This document shows positions 7,263 to 14,810 of a stretch of 16,884 bases of DNA, piece after piece. The translations under genes were made by a program, and so were the position numbers. Every line of letters begins with the position of its first letter. The first letter of the stretch is position 1. Source of the DNA: MGBC108787 sp964591225 (lineage in GTDB: Bacteria; Bacillota_I; Bacilli_A; RF39; UBA660); contig CAZQAO010000019.1 in the NCBI GenBank assembly GCA_964591225.1, positions 1-16,884 on the forward strand, in the 5' to 3' direction. Under the pieces are notes generated by a model. That model worked only from the letters and a program-made list of their open reading frames with translations. It had not been told where the DNA came from and ran no database searches.

Positions 7263-7634
7263 ATGACATTAAATAATCCCATATTTATTATGATATTTTT
7301 TCTCTTGTTATTTATTCTTTTTTATTTTATTACTTACTTTTTAAACTATCGCAAAGTTAAAATGAAAAAATATGATGCCATTGGCGAAATGAATTACTTA
7401 GTTTATAAATTTAAATTAGATCGAAAAAAGATAAACTATAAAAAAGAAATTCGAGTAATTGCCGCTTTAAATAGTTTTATTATATCGAGTGTGGGAACTT
7501 TTGTTACTTGTTTAGATATTCCTTTATTTTTACAATTAGGAATTGGTTTTGTGTTATTATTCGCTCTCATCTATGCTTTATATGAAATTTACGGGCGCCA
7601 TTTATTAAAATTACAAAGGAGTGACATAAAATGA
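7263..7634 (+). CDS. Small three-helix membrane protein, unknown function
   Basis: I do not recognise this 123-residue protein. It has three likely membrane helices: about residues 6-27, 68-86 (around FIISSVGTFV) and 90-112 (around GIGFVLLFALIYALYEIYG). Between helices one and two lies a basic, cytoplasm-type segment of about 40 residues (RKVKMKKYD to KKEIRV). A TAGGAGG site (7251-7257) supports ATG 7263. It is the first gene after the leucine T-box, and its TGA stop overlaps the leuS ATG as ATGA (7631-7634), so it should be translated at a level tied to leuS and induced by leucine starvation. There are no transporter motifs that I can name. A role in leucine transport would be a guess. Confidence 0.8.
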   Translation: MTLNNPIFIMIFFLLLFILFYFITYFLNYRKVKMKKYDAIGEMNYLVYKFKLDRKKINYKKEIRVIAALNSFIISSVGTFVTCLDIPLFLQLGIGFVLLFALIYALYEIYGRHLLKLQRSDIK

Positions 7635-10039
7635 ATTTTAAAAAAATCGAAGAAAAATGGCAAAAAATATGGGCCGACAATAAAGCTTTTGAAGCCGATA
7701 ATCATTCTTCTAAACCCCCTTATTATGTTTTGGTAGAATTTCCTTATCCTAGTGGAGCTGGTTTACATGTGGGTCATGTTAGAAGTTATACGGCTCAAGA
7801 TGCTATTGCGAGAATGAAACGGATGCAAGGATTTAATGTTTTGTATCCTATGGGCTGGGATGCTTTTGGGGCTCCAGCTGAACAATATGCCATTAAAAAT
7901 CATATTCATCCCAAAGAAGCAGTAGCAAAGAATATCAAAACTTTTAAAAGACAAATGCAATCGTTAGGTTTTTCTTTTGATTGGTCTAGAGAATTTTCTA
8001 CTACTGATCCCGAATATTATAAATGGACCCAATGGCAATTTTTACAATTTTATAAACATGGTATGGCTTATAAAGCGACGGTGCCCGTTAATTGGTGCCC
8101 TAATTGTAAAACTGTGCTTTCTAATGAAGATGCCGCAGGTGGCGTTTGTGAACGTTGTGGGGAAAAAGTTGTGCAAAAAGAAAAAGCCCAATGGATGTTA
8201 CGAATGAGCGATTACGCTGAAGATTTACTAACTGGTTTGGATGACACTAATTTTGCTGAGAAAGTAAAGTTAGGTCAAATTAACTGGATTGGTAAATCTA
8301 ATGGAGTTGAAGTCGATATTCAAATTACTGGTGGCGGCAAGTTTTCTATTTTTACCACTTGTATTGAAACTATCTATGGTATTACGTTCTTTGTTATTGC
8401 TCCGGATGGTAAATTAATTCAAGAATTAATGCCACGAGTTACTAATAAAGAAGAAGTTCTTGCTTATATTGAAGAAACTAAAAAGAAATCAGCTATGGAT
8501 CGGACCGAATTAAATAAAGGAAAGAGTGGCGTTCTAGTTAAAGGAATTAAAGCTATTAATCCGGTAAATGGTAAAGAAGTACCAGTTTTCTTAGGAGATT
8601 TCGTTTTAGGAGATTACGGAACAGGTGCTGTTATGGCTGTACCAAGTCATGATGAAAGAGATTTCTTATATGCTAAAGAACATCATCTAGAAATGATTCA
8701 AGTTATAGATGGTGCTGATACTACCGAAAAAGCTTTTGAAAAACAAGATTATTTAACTAAAGATTGTAAATTAATTAATAGTGAAGAATTTACTGGTTTA
8801 ACTGTAAAAGAAGCTAAACAAAAGATTACCCAAAAATTAGTGAAAATGGGTATTGCTAGAGAAGTTACTAATTATAAAATGCGGGATTGGATTTTCTCAA
8901 GACAACGTTTCTGGGGCGAACCTATTCCGATGATTAATTGTCCTATTTGTGGTTGGGTACCTATGAATGAAAGTGATTTACCTTTATTACTTCCTGATGT
9001 CGCTGAATATGTTCCCACAGATACGGGGGAAAGTCCTTTAGCTAAAATAGAAGATTGGGTACATTGTAAATGCCCTAAATGTGGTCATGATGCTGTAAGA
9101 GAAACAGATACGATGCCTAACTGGGCTGGATCTAGTTGGTATTTCTTACGATTTATGGATCCTCATAACGATCAAGAATTTGCTAGTATGGAAGCAATGA
9201 AGTATTGGGGTCGAGTAGATTGGTATAATGGAGGAATGGAACATACCGCTAGACATTTGCTATATGCGCGTTTCTGGGTTCAATTTTTATATAACATCGG
9301 TTTAGTTCCAAATAAAGAAATGATTTGGACGCGAGTTAGTCATGGTATGGTTCTAGGAGCTAATAATGAAAAGATGAGTAAATCTAAAGGTAATGTTATT
9401 AATCCCGATGACATAGTAAATGAATACGGCGCCGATACTTTGCGGGTTTATGAAATGTTTATGGGCGACTATGAACAAGATGCCCCATGGAGTACCGATT
9501 CTTTAAAGGGATGCAAACGTTTTTTAGATAAAGTAATTCGTCTTAAAGACAAAGTAGTTGATAAAACAGGTTATTCGAAAGAAACAGAATCATTAATTCA
9601 TAAAAGTATTAAAAAAGTAGAACATGATTTATCTCATATGGCTTATAATACCGCAGTATCAACGTTAATGATTTTAACTAATGCTTTGAGTGATCAAGCA
9701 AGTATTACCAAAGATGATTATCATGTGTTATTAACCCTTTTAAATCCTATTGCTCCTCATATTACGGAAGAACTAAATGAACAAATCGGTTTTGAGCCAA
9801 TATATACTTCTTCTTGGCCAATCTATCAAGAAGATAAAACTATTGATGAGGAAAAAACTATTGCGGTCCAAGTAAATGGTAAAGTAAGAGGAACAATTAC
9901 TATTAGTCAAGATGATACCGAAGAACAAGTAAAAGAAAAAGCCTTACAAGAAGAAAATATCAAAAGGCATATAAATGATAAAGAAATTGTAAAATTTATT
10001 GTTGTTCCTCAAAAAATTGTCAATATTATTGTTAAATAA
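7631..10039 (+). CDS. leuS: Leucyl-tRNA synthetase
   Basis: An 802-residue class I synthetase that charges tRNA-Leu with leucine. The HIGH-type motif is His46-Val-Gly-His49, inside PYPSGAGLHVGH, and the second signature is KMSKS (581-585). A zinc-type cysteine cluster is seen in WCPNCK and CERCG (about 156-180), and another in CPICGW and CKCPKCGH. The CP1 editing domain is present, with the late motif GTGAVMAVPSHDERD intact. Its threonine-rich motif reads TTCIETIYG (242-250) where Bacillus-type enzymes have TTRPDTLFG, so Arg, Pro and Asp are replaced by Cys244, Ile245 and Glu246 while both key Thr positions remain. AAAGGAGTGA (7616-7625) supports ATG 7631, which overlaps the preceding stop. 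Regulated by the leucine T-box upstream. Confidence 0.98.
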   Translation: MNFKKIEEKWQKIWADNKAFEADNHSSKPPYYVLVEFPYPSGAGLHVGHVRSYTAQDAIARMKRMQGFNVLYPMGWDAFGAPAEQYAIKNHIHPKEAVAKNIKTFKRQMQSLGFSFDWSREFSTTDPEYYKWTQWQFLQFYKHGMAYKATVPVNWCPNCKTVLSNEDAAGGVCERCGEKVVQKEKAQWMLRMSDYAEDLLTGLDDTNFAEKVKLGQINWIGKSNGVEVDIQITGGGKFSIFTTCIETIYGITFFVIAPDGKLIQELMPRVTNKEEVLAYIEETKKKSAMDRTELNKGKSGVLVKGIKAINPVNGKEVPVFLGDFVLGDYGTGAVMAVPSHDERDFLYAKEHHLEMIQVIDGADTTEKAFEKQDYLTKDCKLINSEEFTGLTVKEAKQKITQKLVKMGIAREVTNYKMRDWIFSRQRFWGEPIPMINCPICGWVPMNESDLPLLLPDVAEYVPTDTGESPLAKIEDWVHCKCPKCGHDAVRETDTMPNWAGSSWYFLRFMDPHNDQEFASMEAMKYWGRVDWYNGGMEHTARHLLYARFWVQFLYNIGLVPNKEMIWTRVSHGMVLGANNEKMSKSKGNVINPDDIVNEYGADTLRVYEMFMGDYEQDAPWSTDSLKGCKRFLDKVIRLKDKVVDKTGYSKETESLIHKSIKKVEHDLSHMAYNTAVSTLMILTNALSDQASITKDDYHVLLTLLNPIAPHITEELNEQIGFEPIYTSSWPIYQEDKTIDEEKTIAVQVNGKVRGTITISQDDTEEQVKEKALQEENIKRHINDKEIVKFIVVPQKIVNIIVK

Positions 10040-10063
10040 AGTTTCCTAAGCGAAACTTTTTTT
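10038..10063 (+). terminator. Intrinsic terminator of the leuS operon
   Basis: AAAGTTTC (10038-10045) pairs perfectly with GAAACTTT (10052-10059) around CTAAGC, running into seven T (10057-10063). The stem begins inside the leuS stop codon. Confidence 0.9.
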
Positions 10064-10118
10064 ATATCGACTTTTTTTTCATTAGGAAAATAGTAAGCTA
10101 TATGCTAGAGGTGGAATA

Positions 10119-10298
10119 ATGAAAGTTAAAGTATTTGATGAATCCCATGAAAAGGATTTAGAGAAAACAATAAATGCTTTTCTTGATAATACTAATAGTG
10201 ATATAATAGATATCAAGTATCAAGTTGCTATAGGTGTTTGTGGAGAAGAACAACTTTATTGTTTTTCCGCTATGGTAATTTATTGTGAAAAAGAATGA
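10119..10298 (+). CDS. Cse60-like small protein
   Basis: A 59-residue protein beginning MKVKVFDESHEKDLEKTI and ending CFSAMVIYCEKE. The opening V-F-D-E-x-H-E-x-D-L, the middle DIKYQVA and the closing YCFSAMVIY match what I know of the Cse60 family (Spore_Cse60), first noted as sporulation-related in Bacillus. The biochemical role is not known to me. Extra cysteines occur at 41, 48 and 56. AGAGGTGG (10107-10114) lies about 4 nt before ATG 10119. The 55 bp after the leuS terminator hold only weak promoter candidates. The gene overlaps or nearly abuts the flippase gene, so the two are probably one transcript. Confidence 0.82.
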   Translation: MKVKVFDESHEKDLEKTINAFLDNTNSDIIDIKYQVAIGVCGEEQLYCFSAMVIYCEKE

Positions 10299-11949
10299 GT
10301 GGTTTGAAGTGAAGAAAAGCGGTTTTTTAGAAGGAACAATTATTGCCACCCTGGCTATTGTGATTACTAAAATTATGGGGATGTTATACGTAATCCCTTT
10401 TTATTCGATGGTTGGTGAACAAGGTAGTGCTTTGTATGCTTATGCTTATAATATTTATATTATTTTTTTAGATATATCAAGTGCTGGTTTACCTATTGCC
10501 ATTAGTAAAATTATTAAAGAATATAATACTTTAAAGATGAATGATGCGAAAATGCGAGCGTATAAACTAGGTAAACGCATTGTTACAATTTTATCAGTTA
10601 CGATTTTTATTCTTTTATTTGCTTTTGCTAAGAATATTGCTACATTACTTCTAGGAGATTTAAGTGGTGGTAATACTATTGAAGATGTTACATTTGTTAT
10701 TCGAGCGGTATCTTTTGCTATTTTAGTTATTCCTTATTTAAGTGTTTCTAAAGGATTTTTACAAGGCCATAATATTATTAATATATCTTCTATTAGTCAA
10801 GTTTTAGAACAAATAGCCCGGATTGTCGTTATTTTAGGAGGTAGCTATCTAGCGATAAATGTTTTCCATTTATCATTACGAAATACTATTGGCATTGCTG
10901 TCTTTGGCGCCTGTGTGGGCGGATTAGTGGCTATCTTCTATATTTTTGAAAAAATGCGTAAAAATAAAAAAGAACTCGGATTTCAAAAAGAATATAAAAA
11001 AGATCCCGTTACTAATAAAGAGATTGTCAAAAAAATTATTTCTTATTCCGTACCCTTTATTGTAATTGCGATAGCAGCATCGATCAATAATTTTATGGAT
11101 ATGGTTATGATTTTACGAACTCTAGAACATATGGGTTTAGAAACGAGTACGATTGAATTTGCTACGACTGCGATAACGACTTGGAGTTCAAAAATTAGTA
11201 TGATTGTTAACTCAGTTGCCATTGGAATGACTACTAGTTTAATTCCTACTATTGTCGGTGCCTATACTTTACATAATTTTGATGAAGTAAATGCCAAATT
11301 GAATAAAGCTTTACAATTAATTTTAATCATTTGTATACCAATGTGTGTCGGACTTTCTTTGCTTTCTAAGAGTGTCTGGAGTGTCTTCTATGGTTTTAAT
11401 GAAGCCGGTGCTACTATTTTTGCTCTACATATTTTTGTTTCTCTATTCTTCAACTTATTTACAATTACTTCATCTACTTTACAAAGCCTTAATAAATTCA
11501 GTGCCGTCTATAAAAGTACCATCAGTGGTTTTATAACTAATATGATTTTAAATATTCCGTTAATGTATTTAGCGAGATATTTAGGTTTTGCCCCTTACTT
11601 AGGAGCTATCGTATCTACTGCTATAGGATATATTGTTTCCTTTACAATTGCTTTAGCTATTTTAAAGAAAGAACATGGTTTAAATTATCAAGATACCTTT
11701 AAAACTTTTTTACGAATCTTACTACCAACGATAGTGATGGCTATAGTGGTCGTATTATTAAAAATGCTAATTCCAGTTTCTTATTCTAGTAAATTATCTT
11801 GTATTATTTATATTGCTATTATTAGTATAGTAGGAGCTATTACTTACTTTATGGTAGCTTATAAAAGTGGGGTATTAGAACATGTCTTTGGTTCTGGTTA
11901 TTTAAAAAAGATCATAAAAAAACTTACCTTTGGTAAGATAAGTATTTAA
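10285..11949 (+). CDS. MOP-superfamily flippase, MurJ/YtgP/SpoVB type
   Basis: An integral membrane protein of 554 residues with about 14 hydrophobic segments, the size and layout of the MVF/oligosaccharide-flippase branch of the MOP superfamily. The opening KSGFLEGTIIATLAIVITKI followed by GMLYVIPFY resembles Bacillus YtgP (MurJ) and SpoVB. The likely role is moving lipid-linked peptidoglycan or polysaccharide precursors across the membrane; lipid II is the best guess. The start is uncertain: GTG 10285 overlaps the Cse60-like gene, while GTG 10309, giving MKKSGFLEGT, matches family N-termini better and lies 10 nt after that gene's stop. Neither has a strong ribosome binding site. The stop shares TTAA (11946-11949) with the opposing gene, and the last 35 nt contain that gene's terminator. 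Confidence 0.88.
   Translation: MKKNEWFEVKKSGFLEGTIIATLAIVITKIMGMLYVIPFYSMVGEQGSALYAYAYNIYIIFLDISSAGLPIAISKIIKEYNTLKMNDAKMRAYKLGKRIVTILSVTIFILLFAFAKNIATLLLGDLSGGNTIEDVTFVIRAVSFAILVIPYLSVSKGFLQGHNIINISSISQVLEQIARIVVILGGSYLAINVFHLSLRNTIGIAVFGACVGGLVAIFYIFEKMRKNKKELGFQKEYKKDPVTNKEIVKKIISYSVPFIVIAIAASINNFMDMVMILRTLEHMGLETSTIEFATTAITTWSSKISMIVNSVAIGMTTSLIPTIVGAYTLHNFDEVNAKLNKALQLILIICIPMCVGLSLLSKSVWSVFYGFNEAGATIFALHIFVSLFFNLFTITSSTLQSLNKFSAVYKSTISGFITNMILNIPLMYLARYLGFAPYLGAIVSTAIGYIVSFTIALAILKKEHGLNYQDTFKTFLRILLPTIVMAIVVVLLKMLIPVSYSSKLSCIIYIAIISIVGAITYFMVAYKSGVLEHVFGSGYLKKIIKKLTFGKISI
11916..11937 (-). terminator. Terminator of the minus-strand coiled-coil gene, embedded in the flippase gene
   Basis: Read on the minus strand: CTTACC (11937-11932), loop AAA, GGTAAG (11928-11923), then seven T (11922-11916). 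It lies 9 nt beyond the minus-strand stop codon and inside the coding sequence of the convergent gene. Confidence 0.78.
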
Positions 11950-12266
11950 AGCATATACATATTGGTTGTATTATCAAAGTTTTCCGTAGTAAGTACCCCT
12001 TTAGATTCTAATTTACTAATCCGGGCATCTAAGCGATTAATTTGTCGTTCCATTTTGGCTAATCTAGACTCGATATCACTCATGTAGTCATTACCAGCTG
12101 GCATCATATTATTTTGGGGAACACTAGTCGCATAGAAATTAGGATTATTTTGACCCATCATATTATTCATCGGATAATTATTCATTGGCATGCCATAATT
12201 AGGCATTGACCCATAACTTTGTTGGAAACCTGATTCATTAAAATATGTATTCCGATCTTTTTTCAT
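11946..12266 (-). CDS. Met/Asn-rich protein with C-terminal coiled coil, unknown function
   Basis: I do not recognise this 106-residue protein. The first 60 residues are low complexity, rich in Met, Asn, Pro, Tyr and Gly, with repeated MNN and YxMP-like groups (NYGMPMNNYPMNNMMG). A heptad-like coiled coil follows (about 62-90, SDIESRLAKMERQINRLDARI then SKLES), and then a short tail. There is no signal peptide and no membrane segment. This composition recalls spore-coat or surface-assembly proteins, but that is only a resemblance. ATG 12266 is chosen over the GTG at 12275 because AGGGAG lies at 12281-12276 on the minus strand, 9 nt upstream of the ATG. It has its own TATAAT box and a terminator in the neighbouring gene. 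Confidence 0.7.
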   Translation of the reverse strand: MKKDRNTYFNESGFQQSYGSMPNYGMPMNNYPMNNMMGQNNPNFYATSVPQNNMMPAGNDYMSDIESRLAKMERQINRLDARISKLESKGVLTTENFDNTTNMYML

Positions 12267-12289
12267 AAAAAACACTCCCTTTAGTTTAT

Positions 12290-12295
12290 ATTATA
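12290..12295 (-). promoter_or_regulatory. -10 box of the coiled-coil gene, overlapping a plus-strand -10 candidate for trmB
   Basis: ATTATA on the plus strand reads TATAAT on the minus strand, with a predicted start near 12283 and a leader of about 17 nt. The same bases offer TATTAT (12289-12294) on the plus strand for trmB. No good -35 is seen for either. Confidence 0.45.
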
Positions 12296-12324
12296 TGTAA
12301 TTAGTTAGAAAGTAGTGATTATAG

Positions 12325-12954
12325 TTGAGACTGAGAAATGTTAAAAATGCCCAAGAAAAATTACGAGCTAGTGCTTACTTTATTGAAGACCCTTTAAAAT
12401 GGAGGGGCAAATGGCACCAAGTATTTAACGCAAATAAACCCTTGCATTTAGAAATTGGTACCGGAAAAGGACAGTTTTTAATTGCTATGGCGAAAGAAAA
12501 CCCGGATATTTTATTTATTGGGGTAGAAAAGTATGAAAGTGTTTTAGTAAGAGCTATTGAAAAAGTTGAATTAGAAAATTTACCCAATATTCGATTTATA
12601 TGTGGGGATGCTTTTAAATTAAATGCTATCTTTGCTCACGAAATTACAACCATCTATTTAAATTTTTCTGATCCATGGCCGAAATCTCGTCATGCCAAAA
12701 GACGTCTTACTAGTCCGAGTGTTCTAGCAGTTTATGAAGAGCTATTTATTAGTACGAAAACCATTATTCAAAAAACTGATAATCCTGATTTCTTTACCTA
12801 TAGCATAGAATCTTTAAGTCAATATGGTTATGTTTTAGAACAAGTAAGCTTACATTTAGAAAATAGTAATATTAAAAATGTCGAAACTGAATATGAACAA
12901 AAATTTAAAAATCTCGGTTATCCCATTTATTATCTAAAAGCTGTCAAAAAATAG
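12325..12954 (+). CDS. trmB: tRNA (guanine-N7-)-methyltransferase
   Basis: A 209-residue SAM-dependent enzyme that makes m7G at position 46 of tRNA. The SAM motif is EIGTGKGQF (about 43-51). The family signature NFSDPWPKSRHAKRRL is complete, and near the end come TDNPDFFTYS and TEYEQKF then LGYPIYYLK. The start is TTG 12325, giving MRLRN, which lines up with the MRMRH-like N-termini of relatives; the next in-frame ATG would lose the SAM motif. The ribosome binding site is weak (AGTGA, 12313-12318). It is divergent from the coiled-coil gene, with 58 bp between the starts, and probably monocistronic, since a separate promoter precedes the next gene. Confidence 0.96.
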   Translation: MRLRNVKNAQEKLRASAYFIEDPLKWRGKWHQVFNANKPLHLEIGTGKGQFLIAMAKENPDILFIGVEKYESVLVRAIEKVELENLPNIRFICGDAFKLNAIFAHEITTIYLNFSDPWPKSRHAKRRLTSPSVLAVYEELFISTKTIIQKTDNPDFFTYSIESLSQYGYVLEQVSLHLENSNIKNVETEYEQKFKNLGYPIYYLKAVKK

Positions 12955-12977
12955 CTATTTTAAAAATACTTAGAATC

Positions 12978-12986
12978 TGCTATAAT
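12978..12986 (+). promoter_or_regulatory. Extended -10 promoter of the lipoprotein operon
   Basis: TGCTATAAT is a perfect extended -10; the hexamer 17 bp upstream (TTTTAA) is a poor -35. The predicted start near 12993 gives a leader of about 20 nt containing AAGGAG (13000-13005). Confidence 0.7.
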
Positions 12987-13012
12987 ATTAGTCGAGCATA
13001 AGGAGTACGAAT

Positions 13013-13657
13013 ATGAAAAAAATAGTCCTGCTTTTAGTATTAATGTTAGGTCTTACGGGATGTGTAAACGTTCATAAACAAAGTTATGAGCAATTAATTA
13101 ATAATGCTTTACAAAATACTGATAAGACTTTAAAAAATCATAGTTCCAATGGCTATAGTTATTACTTACCATTAGGAATAAAACTTAATGAAACGCAAAA
13201 AAGTAATGTGGTTTTTTCCAATAATAAATATCGAATGTATATGTATATAGATGCTATAAGCTATATGAATCATTATAAAGAAGTTTATACCAAAAATCAT
13301 GCTTATGTCTCCATTCCTATCGAAAATGGGGATAAATTTGGGTATTTAGAGATAAATGCTTTAAAAAATAAAAAATATTTAGTTGAAATCATGTATAATT
13401 ATGCTAAAATAGAAGTAATAGTAGATGAGTGTGATTTAAAAGATATGGTGAGTTATGCCCTTTCTATTGTAAGTTCAATTACTTATAATGACACGATACT
13501 AGAAAATATGATAGGTGAAAATATATTAAATTATAATGAAGTAGAGTTTAATATATTTGAAACTGCTGAAAGTGATAGTAATTTGATCGAATACGACGAA
13601 GATTCTAGTGAAGTAGAAATTGAAGATAACGTACCCGATACAGATTTAATAAATTAG
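13013..13657 (+). CDS. Lipoprotein, unknown function
   Basis: A 214-residue protein with a type II signal peptide: MKKIVLLLVLMLGLTGC, where Cys17 in LTGC is the lipidation site. The mature domain (about 25-170) looks mixed alpha/beta, with a Tyr-rich stretch (NNKYRMYMYIDA, MNHYKEVY) and a conserved-looking core around YLEINALKNKKYLVEIMYNYAKIEVIV. The last 30 residues are acidic and probably disordered (EYDEDSSEVEIEDNVPDTD). I cannot assign a family. AAGGAG 7 nt upstream supports ATG 13013. It is first in a run of five same-strand genes with gaps of 20 nt or less, whose products mostly look membrane-associated. A membrane-surface role is therefore likely. Confidence 0.8.
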   Translation: MKKIVLLLVLMLGLTGCVNVHKQSYEQLINNALQNTDKTLKNHSSNGYSYYLPLGIKLNETQKSNVVFSNNKYRMYMYIDAISYMNHYKEVYTKNHAYVSIPIENGDKFGYLEINALKNKKYLVEIMYNYAKIEVIVDECDLKDMVSYALSIVSSITYNDTILENMIGENILNYNEVEFNIFETAESDSNLIEYDEDSSEVEIEDNVPDTDLIN

Positions 13658-13671
13658 AGGATGGTGTAAAC

Positions 13672-14505
13672 ATGGGATTATTGAATAAATTAAAAAACGC
13701 CTTATTTGAAGAAGAGGAAGTGGAAGTTGATTCGACTCCCGACAAAGTAGTTATTCAAGAAGAACCGGAGAAGAAAAAAGAAAAAGATAAACCCGAAATA
13801 CCTTTAGAAAACGAAAGAGAATTATTTAAAGCGGAGAATACATTTAATTTTCCGGATTTTGATGAAGAAGAATTTGTTTCTAATTATGAACCTTTAAAAA
13901 CTGTTGAACCAAAATTGGAACGTCCGGAAGAAAAACCTTTAAAAAGACGTAGTGATCCTATTTATACCGAAAATAAAGGAAAGACTAGTGAACGTTTCTC
14001 GATTAGAAAAGAAAAAAATGTTGAACCAGCTAAACCGGAAGAAAAAAAGTTTATTCCATCACCAATAATTTCCCCTGTATATGGAATTTTAGATAAGAAT
14101 TATAAAAAAGAAGATATTATCGAGAAAAAACCTGAACCACCTAAGAAAATAGATGTTGATTCGGTTAGAAAAAAAGCTTTTGGTACTTTAGAAGATGATA
14201 TTGAAAAAACCATGAATGAATCGGTAGAAAAATTTTATAATGAAGAATCTAAAAGTATTGATGATTTATTAAATGATTCTATTGATGATACCATCCTTAT
14301 TAATTACGATGATGATGAAGAAGATAAAAAAGATAATGATTTTACCAATCGAATTGAAGAAGAACTAGATAATGGTGATATTAATTTAGAAACTAAAGAG
14401 AGCAAACCGGAAGATATTAGTAAAGAAGATTTAGAAAATAATACTTTAGAAAATGATTTATTTGATTTAATCGATTCTATGTATGATTCAAAGGAGGATG
14501 ATTAG
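13672..14505 (+). CDS. Acidic, largely disordered protein with SepF-like N-terminal helix
   Basis: A 277-residue protein dominated by Glu, Asp, Lys and Pro with no membrane segment. Two parts look ordered. One is the N-terminus MGLLNKLKNALFEEEEVEVD, an amphipathic helix followed by acids, much like the membrane-targeting helix of the cell-division protein SepF. The other is a hydrophobic island, KKFIPSPIISPVYGILDKNY (about 125-144), that looks like a binding motif or conserved short domain. A weaker helical tail follows (LFDLIDSMYDS). There is no SepF core, so it is not SepF. It follows the lipoprotein by 14 nt and precedes the DUF948-like gene by 2 nt (stop 14503-14505, ATG 14508). A membrane-peripheral adaptor is a reasonable but unproven reading. 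Confidence 0.75.
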   Translation: MGLLNKLKNALFEEEEVEVDSTPDKVVIQEEPEKKKEKDKPEIPLENERELFKAENTFNFPDFDEEEFVSNYEPLKTVEPKLERPEEKPLKRRSDPIYTENKGKTSERFSIRKEKNVEPAKPEEKKFIPSPIISPVYGILDKNYKKEDIIEKKPEPPKKIDVDSVRKKAFGTLEDDIEKTMNESVEKFYNEESKSIDDLLNDSIDDTILINYDDDEEDKKDNDFTNRIEEELDNGDINLETKESKPEDISKEDLENNTLENDLFDLIDSMYDSKEDD

Positions 14506-14507
14506 AG

Positions 14508-14810
14508 ATGGAATTTTGGTTAGATTTTTTACCATTAATTATTTATATACTATTAATTGTCATTTTAATAGTTGGCATAATTTTAGTAATAAAGACTATA
14601 ATAACATTAGATAAAGTAGATAAAATAATGGATGATGTAAAAAGAAAAATAGAGTCATTAAATGGACTCTTCCACATCATTGATTATGCAACCGATAAGA
14701 TAACGTTAGTTACTGATAAAGTAGTAGATACTGTTGCTGGCTTTATCAATAAAACGTTATTTGGTAAAAAAGATAAAGAAAAAATAGAAAAGGTGAGTGA
14801 AAATGGATAA
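14508..14810 (+). CDS. DUF948/YtxG-like single-pass membrane protein
   Basis: A 100-residue protein with one N-terminal membrane helix (about 8-34, LPLIIYILLIVILIVGIILV and onward). It is followed by an amphipathic helical region (LDKVDKIMDDVKRKIESLN, then IIDYATDKITLVTDKVVDTV) and a basic tail. This is the plan of DUF948 proteins such as Bacillus YtxG. The gene order, immediately before a YtxH-like gene, is also that of Bacillus ytxG-ytxH, which supports the call more than sequence alone. AAGGAGG (14491-14497) lies inside the end of the preceding gene. The stop overlaps the start of the next gene by 8 nt, so the two are probably translationally coupled. In Bacillus these are general-stress genes of unclear function. 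Confidence 0.75.
   Translation: MEFWLDFLPLIIYILLIVILIVGIILVIKTIITLDKVDKIMDDVKRKIESLNGLFHIIDYATDKITLVTDKVVDTVAGFINKTLFGKKDKEKIEKVSENG

Noticed and set aside
7632..7634. Mycoplasma-like genetic code (TGA as Trp)
   Set aside because: TGA closes three well-supported genes here (7632-7634, 10296-10298, 15495-15497), and Trp is written TGG throughout.
12948..12964. Terminator after trmB (AAAATAGCTATTTT palindrome)
   Set aside because: The palindrome has no GC-rich stem and no T tract after it; too weak to call.
13672..14505. Calling the disordered protein SepF
   Set aside because: Only the N-terminal helix resembles SepF; the folded SepF domain is missing.
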